Assembly: GCA_041583135.1 (NCBI GenBank)
Contig: JBFHGJ010000076.1
Coordinates: 1-28,576 of the forward strand
Length of the DNA stretch: 28,576 nucleotides
From: JABSOG01 sp041583135
GTDB taxonomy: Bacteria; Pseudomonadota; Gammaproteobacteria; Enterobacterales; Alteromonadaceae
Reading direction: 5' to 3'
Shown: positions 1-7,676 of the stretch, one piece after another
How the letters are laid out: the number at the start of each line of letters is the position of its first letter
How positions within the stretch are numbered: position 1 is the stretch's first letter
Notes under the pieces: generated by a model
The model's database searches: none
The model's input: only the letters and a program-made list of their open reading frames with translations
Told to the model about the DNA's origin: nothing
Translations under genes and position numbers: made by a program

Positions 1-1
1 A

Positions 2-700
2 CTAATCATGGACATTTGGCGGTAGGTCAAACCATAAGGCCTCAAGGGGTGATGTCGCCGCCAAATCTAACCTCTCGCCGCTATTTAACGCAATGCCGTC
101 ACCGGCGCTAAGGCTATCGTTTGCTGTTTTGGCATCGCCTTTAATGATATGTAAATAACCGATGCGACCGGGCAGTTCTAGCGGAATCGTTTCACCTTGT
201 TGTAGCACCAAACGATAAAGGGTGGCATCTTGATGTAGTTTCAGCGCGCCGTTATCGCCTGTGGGGTTGGCCAGCGGGGTTAATTTGCCGTCTTGTTCAA
301 TGCGCTTTTGTTCATAGCTTGGCGTCATGCCATTGATATTGGGTTTGATCCAAATCTGTAAAAAGTTAAGGTCATCGGTTTTCGAGGCATTGTATTCCGA
401 ATGCATGATCCCGCTACCTGCGCTCATGCGCTGGACTTCACCGGCTGGTACGATAAAGCGGTTGCCGGTGCTATCTTGGTGCTCGATTGCGCCCGCAACG
501 ATGTAGGAAATGATCTCCATGTCTCGATGACCGTGGGTATCAAATCCGTAGCCGCCTTTCACGATATCGTCATTGATCACCCTCAGTACAGATACGCCCA
601 TATGCGCAGGGTCGTAATAGCTGCCGAATGAGAAACTGTGATGACTGTTGAGCCAACCGAAGTTGGCTTTGCCACGTTGCGTTGCACGACGAATATACAT
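2..700 (-). CDS. Pirin-family protein, YhhW/quercetin 2,3-dioxygenase-like
   Basis: A bicupin protein of the pirin family, very close in pattern to E. coli YhhW (about 231 aa; known to cleave quercetin in vitro). From the ATG at 700 it is 232 aa. The N-terminal cupin has the expected metal ligands: H56 and H58 in the THGHRDME motif, and H100 and E102 in the MHSEYN motif. The C-terminal cupin has no obvious ligands, as usual in the family. A GTG lies 9 nt further upstream in frame, but it directly abuts the AGGAG ribosome binding site, whereas the ATG at 700 lies 8 nt from it, so I choose 700. It is cytosolic, with no signal peptide. It follows the LysR gene on the same strand after about 90 bp, and lysR-azoR-pirin together look like a response unit for quinones, flavonoids or electrophiles (inference). 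The physiological substrate is unknown. Confidence 0.93.
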   Translation of the reverse strand: MYIRRATQRGKANFGWLNSHHSFSFGSYYDPAHMGVSVLRVINDDIVKGGYGFDTHGHRDMEIISYIVAGAIEHQDSTGNRFIVPAGEVQRMSAGSGIMHSEYNASKTDDLNFLQIWIKPNINGMTPSYEQKRIEQDGKLTPLANPTGDNGALKLHQDATLYRLVLQQGETIPLELPGRIGYLHIIKGDAKTANDSLSAGDGIALNSGERLDLAATSPLEALWFDLPPNVHD

Positions 701-789
701 AGATTTCACTCCTGAGCGTTGGTGTATAGCATTAGCTTAACGTTCTTTATTGGCGATAAAAATTTGTATATTTGGCGACTATTATTCTA

Positions 790-1683
790 TTAATCAGAAT
801 GGTTTGGGCAACTGAGCTGGCGCAACTCACCAATAAAAGTGCGTGCCGCCGGGCCGAGGCGGTCGCCGTCGGTAAAAACGAGGTACAGCTGTACTTGACG
901 GCTGCCGCCATGGGATAAATTGAGCGGTTTGAGTTGTCCCTGTGCAATTTTATCGGTAACGCTGTGCTTGGGTAGCCAAGCAAAGCCTAGGCCATTGCTG
1001 ATCATATCGATTGATGTACGCACATGGCTGACAGTCCATCTTTGGTTGGCGCCAAGCCAGCCGGAATCGGTATTGCGGCTGACCGCTGAGTCGCGGATCA
1101 CAATTTGACGGTGAGCCTTGAGGTCTTCTAGTTGCAGTTCTCGGCCAATGGCATTAAGTGCGTGCTCGGGGTGGGCGACGGCCACAAAATCGACCTGACA
1201 CAGTTCCTCGCTAAAGTCGTTGGCGCGGGCAAAAGGAGATATGGCCAAATCGACTTTGGCATCTTCAAGCAGTTCATCGGCGCCGGTGAGCACTGATTCA
1301 ACTAGGTCGATATTGAGCTGGGGAAACTGCGCCGACGTATTTTCCAGCACCTGATAAAGCGGCTTATGGGGAAAGATCTCATCGACCGCTATGCGCAGTC
1401 TGGTTTCGATACCATCGGCCAGCGTATGGCCTACCGCTTCGAGTTTGGCGGCTTCTTCGAGCAGGTAGTTGGCACGGCGCAGCATCATTTCGCCGGCTTT
1501 GGTCAGCACGGTTTTGCGGCCTTGTACTTCAAGCAGTTTGAGTCCTAAGCTTTGTTCGATTTTGCCGACGGCAGAATGGATGCTTGATTGGCTTTTATGT
1601 ACGGCTTCGGCCGCTTGGTTAAAGCCGCCGTAATCGACGACCGCACGAAACATGCGCCATTGTTCCAAGGTGACTCTGAGCAT
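790..1683 (-). CDS. LysR-family transcriptional regulator
   Basis: A 297-aa protein with standard LysR (LTTR) architecture. The N-terminal winged helix-turn-helix has its recognition region at about residues 20-43 (GFNQAAEAVHKSQSSIHSAV), followed by a linker helix to about residue 90 and a periplasmic-binding-protein-like effector domain from about residue 92 to the end. The length is normal for the family. It is divergent from the azoreductase gene, with 141 bp between the two starts, and that gap contains a T-N11-A palindrome (1721-1739) that is a natural binding site. The pirin gene follows on the same strand. By analogy with other divergent LTTR pairs it probably controls azoR, itself and perhaps the pirin gene. 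The effector is not predictable. The ATG at 1681-1683 has only a weak ribosome binding site. Confidence 0.92.
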   Translation of the reverse strand: MLRVTLEQWRMFRAVVDYGGFNQAAEAVHKSQSSIHSAVGKIEQSLGLKLLEVQGRKTVLTKAGEMMLRRANYLLEEAAKLEAVGHTLADGIETRLRIAVDEIFPHKPLYQVLENTSAQFPQLNIDLVESVLTGADELLEDAKVDLAISPFARANDFSEELCQVDFVAVAHPEHALNAIGRELQLEDLKAHRQIVIRDSAVSRNTDSGWLGANQRWTVSHVRTSIDMISNGLGFAWLPKHSVTDKIAQGQLKPLNLSHGGSRQVQLYLVFTDGDRLGPAARTFIGELRQLSCPNHSD

Positions 1684-1720
1684 TGGATTATTCGCCCGTT
1701 TAACTGAAATGTGATTATTA

Positions 1721-1739
1721 CATTCGACTATTTCGAATG
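1721..1739. promoter_or_regulatory. LysR-type box in the lysR/azoR divergent promoter
   Basis: CATTCG, 7 nt, CGAATG: a perfect inverted repeat with 6-bp arms. It contains the LTTR consensus T-N11-A (T at 1724, A at 1736, core TTCG-N7-CGAA). It lies 38 bp upstream of the lysR start codon and about 85 bp upstream of the azoR start, where an autoregulatory and activation site is expected. The palindrome is seen directly; its use by this LysR protein is inferred. Confidence 0.6.
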
Positions 1740-1824
1740 AAATATCCAGTTTTAAGTGATTTTAGTTTGTTAAAAACGAAGTATCATGGCAACAAATCGC
1801 CAACAACTTGTAGAGGAAGCGACC

Positions 1825-2424
1825 ATGAACAATGTTTTACTACTCAATGCTTCAATTTTCGGTGAAAACGGTAATTCGAGCACGTTAACTGAGCAGTTTA
1901 TCGCTAAGCTCAGCGCTAAAACTGAGGTCAATCTGACCACCAGAAATTTGGGCACCGAGCCTTTGCCGCATTTGAGCGCTGTGGAAATGCAAGCGTGGAT
2001 GACGGCGGTTGAGGAGCGTAGCGATGAGCAAAATGCCAGTGCCGAGTTGTCGGATAAGTTGGTTGAAGAACTAAAGGCCAACGACCTGATTGTGATAGGC
2101 ATGCCGATGTATAATTTTGCCATCCCATCGAATTTCAAAGTCTGGATTGATCGCGTCGCGCGTGCCGGTGTCACCTTCAAGTATACCGAGACTGGTCCTG
2201 TGGGCTTGCTTGAAAACAAAAAGGTGTTGATTTTTGCTGCCCGTGGCGGCGCTTATGTCGGCACACCAAAAGACACTCAAAGCCAATACCTTAAAGACAT
2301 ATTGGCCTTTATCGGCATCAGCGATGTTGAGTTTATTTATGCCGAAGGACTCAATATGGGGCTTAAGGACGAAGCGTTCAGCCAAGCCGAGCAGCGCATT
2401 GATGCGTTGGTTGAAGCCTTTTAA
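1825..2424 (+). CDS. azoR: FMN-dependent NADH-azoreductase
   Basis: A 199-aa flavodoxin-like quinone/azo reductase (E. coli AzoR is 201 aa). The family signatures are clear: an N-terminal phosphate-binding loop (LNASIFGENGNSS, residues 7-19), the FMN-contacting MPMYNF motif at residues 93-98, then IPSNFKVWIDRVARAGVTF and TETGPVGLL, and the second flavin loop AARGGAY at 138-144. AzoR enzymes pass two electrons from NADH to quinones and azo compounds and are linked to thiol and electrophile stress. The frame is open 39 nt further upstream, but the ATG at 1825 has a good GAGGAAG ribosome binding site about 6 nt away and gives the family-standard N-terminus. It is divergent from the LysR gene and monocistronic, with a terminator at 2466-2508. 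Confidence 0.94.
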   Translation: MNNVLLLNASIFGENGNSSTLTEQFIAKLSAKTEVNLTTRNLGTEPLPHLSAVEMQAWMTAVEERSDEQNASAELSDKLVEELKANDLIVIGMPMYNFAIPSNFKVWIDRVARAGVTFKYTETGPVGLLENKKVLIFAARGGAYVGTPKDTQSQYLKDILAFIGISDVEFIYAEGLNMGLKDEAFSQAEQRIDALVEAF

Positions 2425-2465
2425 TCTCCCTTTTTTCTGTCATTGCCAATCGACCACAACCTTTG

Positions 2466-2508
2466 GCCGCACTGATGGTTTTATCGCCTAGCACAGTGCG
2501 GCTTTTTT
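2466..2508 (+). terminator. Rho-independent terminator of azoR
   Basis: A perfect 9-bp stem, GCCGCACTG (2466-2474) with CAGTGCGGC (2494-2502), has a 19-nt loop and is followed at once by six T (2503-2508). It starts 41 nt after the azoR stop codon. Confidence 0.85.
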
Positions 2509-2525
2509 ATGCGTTGTTGACTGTT

Positions 2526-2559
2526 AAATCCATTTCAACAAATTTGTTGAAATGGATTT
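2526..2559. repeat. Perfect 34-bp palindrome
   Basis: The left arm AAATCCATTTCAACAAA (2526-2542) is the exact reverse complement of the right arm (2543-2559), with no spacer. The core AACAAATTTGTT recurs at 2672-2683 and 2726-2735 (inside 2721-2740). It lies between the 3' ends of two convergent genes, so it is not an obvious promoter operator for either. Confidence 0.9.
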
Positions 2560-2671
2560 GGTGAAATGATCCTCTTTTTCCCATGAAGATCCTTTATACT
2601 TTACGACCTTATCGGATCGTTAGCAGAAGTGAGCTAAAAAATAAAATTAATCCATTTAAAATCAGTTGCTA

Positions 2672-2683
2672 AACAAATTTGTT
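2672..2683. repeat. Second copy of the AACAAATTTGTT palindrome
   Basis: A perfect 12-bp palindrome identical to the core of the 34-bp palindrome at 2526-2559. It is followed by GAT, as in the third copy. Confidence 0.8.
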
Positions 2684-2720
2684 GATTTTGTTTTTGGCTG
2701 CGCCTAATTTACTCTGTTTA

Positions 2721-2740
2721 GATCAACAAATTTGTTGATC
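2721..2740. repeat. Third copy: 20-bp palindrome GATCAACAAATTTGTTGATC
   Basis: A perfect 20-bp palindrome carrying the same AACAAATTTGTT core. The word ATCCATTT occurs near each copy, at 2528, 2650 and 2750. Confidence 0.85.
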
Positions 2741-2770
2741 GCGAATTTGATCCATTTATTTCCTTGTTGC

Positions 2771-2816
2771 TTACGGCTAACGCCAGTTGGCCTTGGCGCC
2801 TTGTGATACGCCGTAA
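2771..2816. repeat. Nested inverted repeat (stem-loop potential)
   Basis: The outer arms TTACGGC (2771-2777) and GCCGTAA (2810-2816) enclose inner arms CGCCA (2781-2785) and TGGCG (2794-2798). There is no T-run on either side, so it is not a typical terminator. A further CCCGC/GCGGG pair lies at 2840-2868. The stretch 2509-2890 has no convincing gene; these palindromes are all that I see in it. Confidence 0.5.
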
Positions 2817-2890
2817 TCCTGTTGATCTTTTGCTCAGATCCCGCCCGGATCAATGGTATGCGAGCGGGGGATAACTAAGTTTAAGGAGAC

Positions 2891-4423
2891 TCAACGTCGT
2901 GAGTTTTTGTATTGTCTTGGGGTAAGACAAGTATAGCGCTTAAAGATCTTTTCAAAGTGGCTGAGATCGCCAAAACCGACATCAAGAGCGGCATCGGTAA
3001 TGCGGGCATGCGGGTTGGCATCAAACAGCAATTTGGCTTTCTCGATACGCAACTCGGCCAAGATCTGTTTAAAGCTATGTCCGAGGTAGAACTTCAATAA
3101 GTAAGAAAGATGAGAAGGGCTGACGCAGGCATTTTGTGCCAGCTGAGTCAGTGTGATCTCTTTGCTGTAATTCTCTGCCAGAAACCGTAGCGCCTTTTGC
3201 AGACCGTTGTGAAGTGGCTTAAAGGGTTGGTAGTTTTGCGCCATCAGTGACGGTATCAGCGATTGTTGGGCTTCGTGATATTGTGTGAAGCCTTGGTTGC
3301 GGGCAACTTGCGCTTTGCTGGTGATTTGGGGTGCGCAGAGATTGAGATCATGCAAGCTGATTGGGTTGGAATTGGCCAGTGCCAGCAATCTGGCGATGAT
3401 ACGTTCCAGCTGTTGGTAGTTCTCCGGCCAGTGATATTGGCATAGTGCCTTTTCAACATCATCGCTGAGGTATTGTTCACGGTAGAGCCGGTGGCGCTTA
3501 ACCAGCTGATCGATGATGGCACTTAAGTCTTCTTTACGTTCAGACAGTCGGGGTAGATTGACGTGCAAAAAATCCAATCTGGCATATAAGGCCCGAGAAA
3601 ACCGGCCCTGTTTAACCAAACTCGGCAGGGCTGTGGTGGTGGAGACTATCAGGCGTACATCGGCAGTATTAATTTGAGGCCACATGTCGAGATTATGTTC
3701 GGAACTGGCTGCTAAGAGTTCCACCAATAGGCTTTGTTGCTCTATCGATAGCTCATCAATATCGTGTAGGTAGATGCTGCCGCCTTTGGCTTTGGTGAAA
3801 CAGTTGATCAGTCGCTGTTGAAAGTCGGTTTGGCTGCTGGCAGAGCAGGTCAGTTCAATAAAGGGTTGGTGTTTACGTTGGCTGTTGAAATGAATTGAGC
3901 TGGCGACTTCGAGTTTTTCACTGCCAAAATCGCCTTCAATGACCACTGGCGAATACGTACCGGCAGCCTTTTCTATAAACGCCTCTAAACCAAATACCGC
4001 TTCGGAGTAGCCTTCTAAGGAAAGCGGTTTACCGAGGTACAATCCCGAGAGGGTATTGGCCTGATCGCGCTTGACCAACAGGGCGATTTTGCGTGCGACG
4101 GCACTGGCGCGTACTTTGGCCGACTGGGGCTCAGAGATAACGGCGGCGGAATTGCCGCACAAACTCAAATCGCCAATACGTTTGCGCTGATAAATGATCG
4201 GATAGCACAGCAGGTTGTCATCACTTTTTGGTGTTCTAGGTCCGTAGTTGAATTTATAGGCGTCAACGCCGCTGTCTTCTTGGTCATAGAGTTTAACTGC
4301 GGCGTGGGCAAATTGGTCACATTCCCCAGTTGTGTCGAAATAACGCTTTAACAGGTGTTGATTGGCCAACAGATTGGCTGTGCTTGGCCTGTCTGATAGG
4401 TCGGTAATAGAACAGTGTTTCAT
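2891..4423 (-). CDS. AraC-family regulator fused to a degenerate sigma54-activator AAA domain
   Basis: A 510-aa regulator from the ATG at 4423, which has GGAG 8 nt upstream; a further 27 codons are open upstream but lack a good start signal. Residues 1-120 form an uncharacterised sensor-like region. Residues about 135-350 follow the fold of sigma54 activators: a Walker A-like EGDFGSEK at 163-170, a Walker B-like GGSIYLHDID at 214-223, LPRLSERKEDL at 290-300, and HWPENYQQLE at 331-340. The GK[ST] of Walker A is missing, and the L1 loop that carries GAFTGA is deleted, so it probably neither hydrolyses ATP nor contacts sigma54. Residues about 405-508 are a full AraC double HTH (ITLTQLAQNACVSPSHLSYL, then ITDAALDVGFGDLSHFEKIFKRYTCLTPRQY). 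It is divergent from the TonB receptor across 0.9 kb, so control of that receptor is possible (inference). Confidence 0.85.
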   Translation of the reverse strand: MKHCSITDLSDRPSTANLLANQHLLKRYFDTTGECDQFAHAAVKLYDQEDSGVDAYKFNYGPRTPKSDDNLLCYPIIYQRKRIGDLSLCGNSAAVISEPQSAKVRASAVARKIALLVKRDQANTLSGLYLGKPLSLEGYSEAVFGLEAFIEKAAGTYSPVVIEGDFGSEKLEVASSIHFNSQRKHQPFIELTCSASSQTDFQQRLINCFTKAKGGSIYLHDIDELSIEQQSLLVELLAASSEHNLDMWPQINTADVRLIVSTTTALPSLVKQGRFSRALYARLDFLHVNLPRLSERKEDLSAIIDQLVKRHRLYREQYLSDDVEKALCQYHWPENYQQLERIIARLLALANSNPISLHDLNLCAPQITSKAQVARNQGFTQYHEAQQSLIPSLMAQNYQPFKPLHNGLQKALRFLAENYSKEITLTQLAQNACVSPSHLSYLLKFYLGHSFKQILAELRIEKAKLLFDANPHARITDAALDVGFGDLSHFEKIFKRYTCLTPRQYKNSRR

Positions 4424-5011
4424 TTTTATCGCTCCAGTTATTATTAGAGTGCGAATGCAAAGCAGGCCATTAGCTGAAACAACTTTGTGGTAGCACTTAA
4501 GCAAACGTGCTCGCCACTACAGGCATTGGACCGACGTGCCTTTATTCGACGCCCTTGAAATCTCCACAGCAAAGTAAACGACTAGAGGAACTTATAATCG
4601 GGGTAAACTACGGATCAATACGTCGAAATTTACTGAAACGGGTGCAGAACTTGGCATTTTTGAAAAATGAATTAGCACTTAAAAAGTCCTTAATATTCAG
4701 TGATAAGTAATTTCTTAAATAAACTATCGTTTTGTTATGGGGAACATTTATGGTGTAAAACAGCAACGCCAAATCGTCGCTGCGCTACTTTATTTTTGCT
4801 GTATTGCAAAGTCCACTGTTGTCTTGTAAAGGCCGTTTTAAAGCCGCTGTAAAGTCGATTTTCCCCTATCGACTCAACCTTTCAATCGGCTACGCCAGAT
4901 GGTTATCGGCACGTTAGTCGTCGCGGTGAAGCTCTATTTACCGGCCAATTGCGGTAAATGCACGGTCATCCAATCACCTGCATATTTGGCTTGATTGCCC
5001 CGAGACCTCAG

Positions 5012-5039
5012 ATCATGTGTGATGCGCTGTGCACATGAT
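5012..5039. promoter_or_regulatory. Inverted repeat, possible operator
   Basis: ATCATGTG and CACATGAT form perfect 8-bp arms separated by 12 nt, about 275 bp upstream of the TonB receptor start. The size and position would suit a regulator site, but nothing links it to a specific protein. Confidence 0.3.
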
Positions 5040-5249
5040 GCGTTGTTTATACACTGTGGTAGATGATCATGCCAGTACCTGCTTGGAAATGAGTCGGTCT
5101 TTTCAAGTGGTTGAAACTCGACGTGAATTTTAAGTGAATTGGCGGCGAACTAGGTCACCTGACAACGCGATGACTGAAGCGGTTGGCAGGCGGTATTTTA
5201 GCCGCTTTAGACAAACTCAAAAAATGTCGAAATAGATTTGGGAACTTTC

Positions 5250-5277
5250 TTGTCGGGGATACGACATAAGCTATGCT
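5250..5277 (+). promoter_or_regulatory. Possible sigma70 promoter of the TonB receptor
   Basis: TTGTCG (5250-5255), 16 bp, TATGCT (5272-5277), ending 35 bp before the chosen start codon. A TGTCG/CGACA inverted repeat (5251-5255, 5262-5266) overlaps the -35 element. Both hexamers deviate from consensus, so this is tentative. Confidence 0.3.
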
Positions 5278-5312
5278 TAAAAAGTAACCACATGATGATT
5301 AGGGCCTTTATC

Positions 5313-7676
5313 ATGAACAGTGAATTGTCGAAAGTCGCCAAAGCCTGCACTACTGCATTGTGTTTTTGTGCCTACGGTGCATTGGCCGATATCGGGTTAG
5401 ACAGTGATGAGGAATTGCTGTCTTTGAGTCTTGAAGATCTTTTGAATATTACCGTGTCTTCGGCTTCGGGGATCAATGAGAGTTATCGTGATGCGCCGGC
5501 GGCGATGGTGATCATCACTGCCGCAGAGATCAAAAAGCGCGGTTATGCCAGCTTAGATGAATTGTTACTCGACTTACCGGGGTTTGACAATTCGGTGACC
5601 AACGGCAATGGCAGCCTGACAACCTATCAACGGGGTTATAAAACCCCTTTTACCCAACGCACCTTGTTGCTGATCAACGGCATTGTCGATAATCATTTAT
5701 GGACTCACGAAGCCACGTTTACCAAAACCTATCCTTTGTCGAATATTGACAAAATCGAGGTGCTTTATGGCCCTGCGGGTGCGGTATATGGCCCTAATGC
5801 TTTTTTGGGGATCATGAATGTGATCACCAAAGATGCCAAAGCAATAGCCTCAGGTGAAGACCGCTTTGACGTAAACCTATACAGCGGCAGCTATGACACT
5901 CAGAGTATTGATATGGCCGCTGCTGGTCATTTTGATGAATTCAGTTACAGCTTTTCCGCCAAATATTATTCTTCAGATGAACCGGGCATTGACGATTATG
6001 CGCCGTGGGGCTTTTTAAATGCCGAGATGTTGGCCAGCCAGGATATTTGGGGGCCGGTAGTGTACGACACCAATTTGACGGGTAATTGTGACCAAGCCGG
6101 TTGCCCACATGAGTCTAAAAATGAACCCTATGGCCGCTATCACGACCGCACCCGAGATTGGGGAATTTTAGCCGACGTCGGCTACAAAAACTTCAAAGCC
6201 GGTATCATTATGTGGGAGATGAGTGAAGGCTACGGTCCTTACTATCCGAGCGACCGTGCCCAACCCGGTAGCTTTTGGAATCGTGGTTCCAATCAATACT
6301 ATGTCGAGCATAAGAAAAAAATTCGGGATGACTTATCGGTGAAAACCCGTGGCTCATATCGTGAAAGTCGGGTGTGGGGCGATTGGGCCGAGGCGGTGCC
6401 AGGCTCTAGTGCATTGAGTGGCCCCGATGCCTTGTCTTGGCTGAGTATTTCAGATTGGAATTCCATTTCCAACAGTTGGCTGTTTAAGCAAGACTACGAG
6501 TATCAATACAATGACTCGCTGCATATTAGCGGTGGGCTTAAGTACGAGAGTAAAGAATTGACCAAAGCCTACGATGTGTGCAGCTATTGGGGCGACTCGT
6601 TTTGTTCTTCGGCTAGCGCTGAAACTGCGGGCGATGGTATTGCCCTCAATACGGATATGACACTGAATATTCAGCCTGATACGCTGACCAATATGCCTGA
6701 TGAAAACCTAGCGACAACCACGGATAAAGGGGTCTACCTTCAAGGCATTTGGAGCTTGGATAAGTGGCGTATCAATGCCGGTATTCGTTATGACAAAAAC
6801 AGCCTTTACGGCAGCACGGTTAATCCAAGAGCATCTGCGGTTTACTATATTTCTGAGAAAGCGACGGCGAAGCTGCTTTATGGCACCGCCTTTCAAGAGC
6901 CTGCACCTATTCAGCTGTGGGGAGGCTGGTCCGGCAGAGCGGCAAACCCTGACTTAAGACCTGAAGATGCGCAAAACCTAGAGTTTATTTTCATGTATCA
7001 GCAAGCCAATTGGCTCCATGATGTCTCGGTATTTGCTGCTCACTATGAGGATGTGATCAAAGAAGAAGCGGAAAATGCCGGTGAGCGTAACACCTTTGGG
7101 GTGGAATACCGTGGTAAGTACCAGTTTGCCAATCCTATCTCTGGGGCCGGTGATGTGACTGGCTATTTATACTACACCTATACCAAAACCAAAAGCAGTG
7201 TGAGCTATGACCATGCCATCGGACAGTGGGTAGGCCAAGGGATTGCTTCGTGCGGCGCCGTCAACCAAGACTATGATCTCAGCTATGACGCCTGCAAAGA
7301 CATGAACGTTGAGCTGGGGGATATTGCACCTCATAAAGTCAATGTGGGCGTAAACTGGCCGCTGTCGAAACGCTGGAACCTGAATGTGCGTGCCAACTGG
7401 GTGGCGTCGAAAAAACTCTATGTCCGTAATCCATTAAGAGATAAGGGTCGTGAAAACCAAGCCTATACAGTCGTCGATGCCAATTTAACTTATGACTTTG
7501 CGCCTTTCAGCTTGTCGTTTAAAGTGCGTAACCTGTTTGATGAAACCTACTATCATTCAGGGGTTGAAGGCGCCGAGTCAGGTGATGACTTTACTCAGCG
7601 CTCTTTGGGCTGGCGCAACTCGTTAATTCCTCAGGCCGGTCGCAGCTTTATGGTGCGCTTGAGTATGACATTTTAG
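5313..7676 (+). CDS. TonB-dependent outer-membrane receptor
   Basis: A 787-aa precursor from the ATG at 5313. A signal peptide (residues 1-25) ends in YGALA before D26. The mature N-terminus has the LSLEDLLNITVSSASG motif, common in one gammaproteobacterial TonB-receptor group. The plug domain is at about residues 56-175 (DAPAAMVIITAAEIKKRGY, LLINGIVDN, IEVLYGPAGAVYGPNAFLGIMNVITK). A 22-strand barrel of about 600 residues follows and ends in the outer-membrane signature with terminal F (RSFMVRLSMTF). The open frame extends 25 codons upstream, but those residues would spoil the signal peptide. The ligand cannot be told from sequence. The gene is divergent from an AraC-type regulator and overlaps the M20 peptidase gene by 4 bp at the 3' ends. 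Confidence 0.92.
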   Translation: MNSELSKVAKACTTALCFCAYGALADIGLDSDEELLSLSLEDLLNITVSSASGINESYRDAPAAMVIITAAEIKKRGYASLDELLLDLPGFDNSVTNGNGSLTTYQRGYKTPFTQRTLLLINGIVDNHLWTHEATFTKTYPLSNIDKIEVLYGPAGAVYGPNAFLGIMNVITKDAKAIASGEDRFDVNLYSGSYDTQSIDMAAAGHFDEFSYSFSAKYYSSDEPGIDDYAPWGFLNAEMLASQDIWGPVVYDTNLTGNCDQAGCPHESKNEPYGRYHDRTRDWGILADVGYKNFKAGIIMWEMSEGYGPYYPSDRAQPGSFWNRGSNQYYVEHKKKIRDDLSVKTRGSYRESRVWGDWAEAVPGSSALSGPDALSWLSISDWNSISNSWLFKQDYEYQYNDSLHISGGLKYESKELTKAYDVCSYWGDSFCSSASAETAGDGIALNTDMTLNIQPDTLTNMPDENLATTTDKGVYLQGIWSLDKWRINAGIRYDKNSLYGSTVNPRASAVYYISEKATAKLLYGTAFQEPAPIQLWGGWSGRAANPDLRPEDAQNLEFIFMYQQANWLHDVSVFAAHYEDVIKEEAENAGERNTFGVEYRGKYQFANPISGAGDVTGYLYYTYTKTKSSVSYDHAIGQWVGQGIASCGAVNQDYDLSYDACKDMNVELGDIAPHKVNVGVNWPLSKRWNLNVRANWVASKKLYVRNPLRDKGRENQAYTVVDANLTYDFAPFSLSFKVRNLFDETYYHSGVEGAESGDDFTQRSLGWRNSLIPQAGRSFMVRLSMTF

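Larger units (their letters stand above)
4424..5312. other. Long gene-free spacer between the regulator and the TonB receptor
   Basis: About 890 bp with no convincing gene. A 67-codon open frame at 4507-4710 has no ribosome binding site or recognisable sequence. It holds two inverted repeats: AGTCGAT/ATCGACT (4853-4859 and 4868-4874) and ATCATGTG/CACATGAT (5012-5019 and 5032-5039). The divergent promoters of the AraC/AAA regulator and the receptor must lie here. The length would allow a long 5' leader or a small RNA, but I cannot identify one. Confidence 0.6.

Noticed and set aside
2583..2672. 29-codon ORF between the palindromes (starts MKILYTLRPY)
   Set aside because: No ribosome binding site and it runs into the second palindrome; most likely chance.
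4507..4710. 67-codon ORF in the spacer upstream of the TonB receptor
   Set aside because: No ribosome binding site, no recognisable sequence pattern, and it begins inside the upstream region of the divergent regulator.
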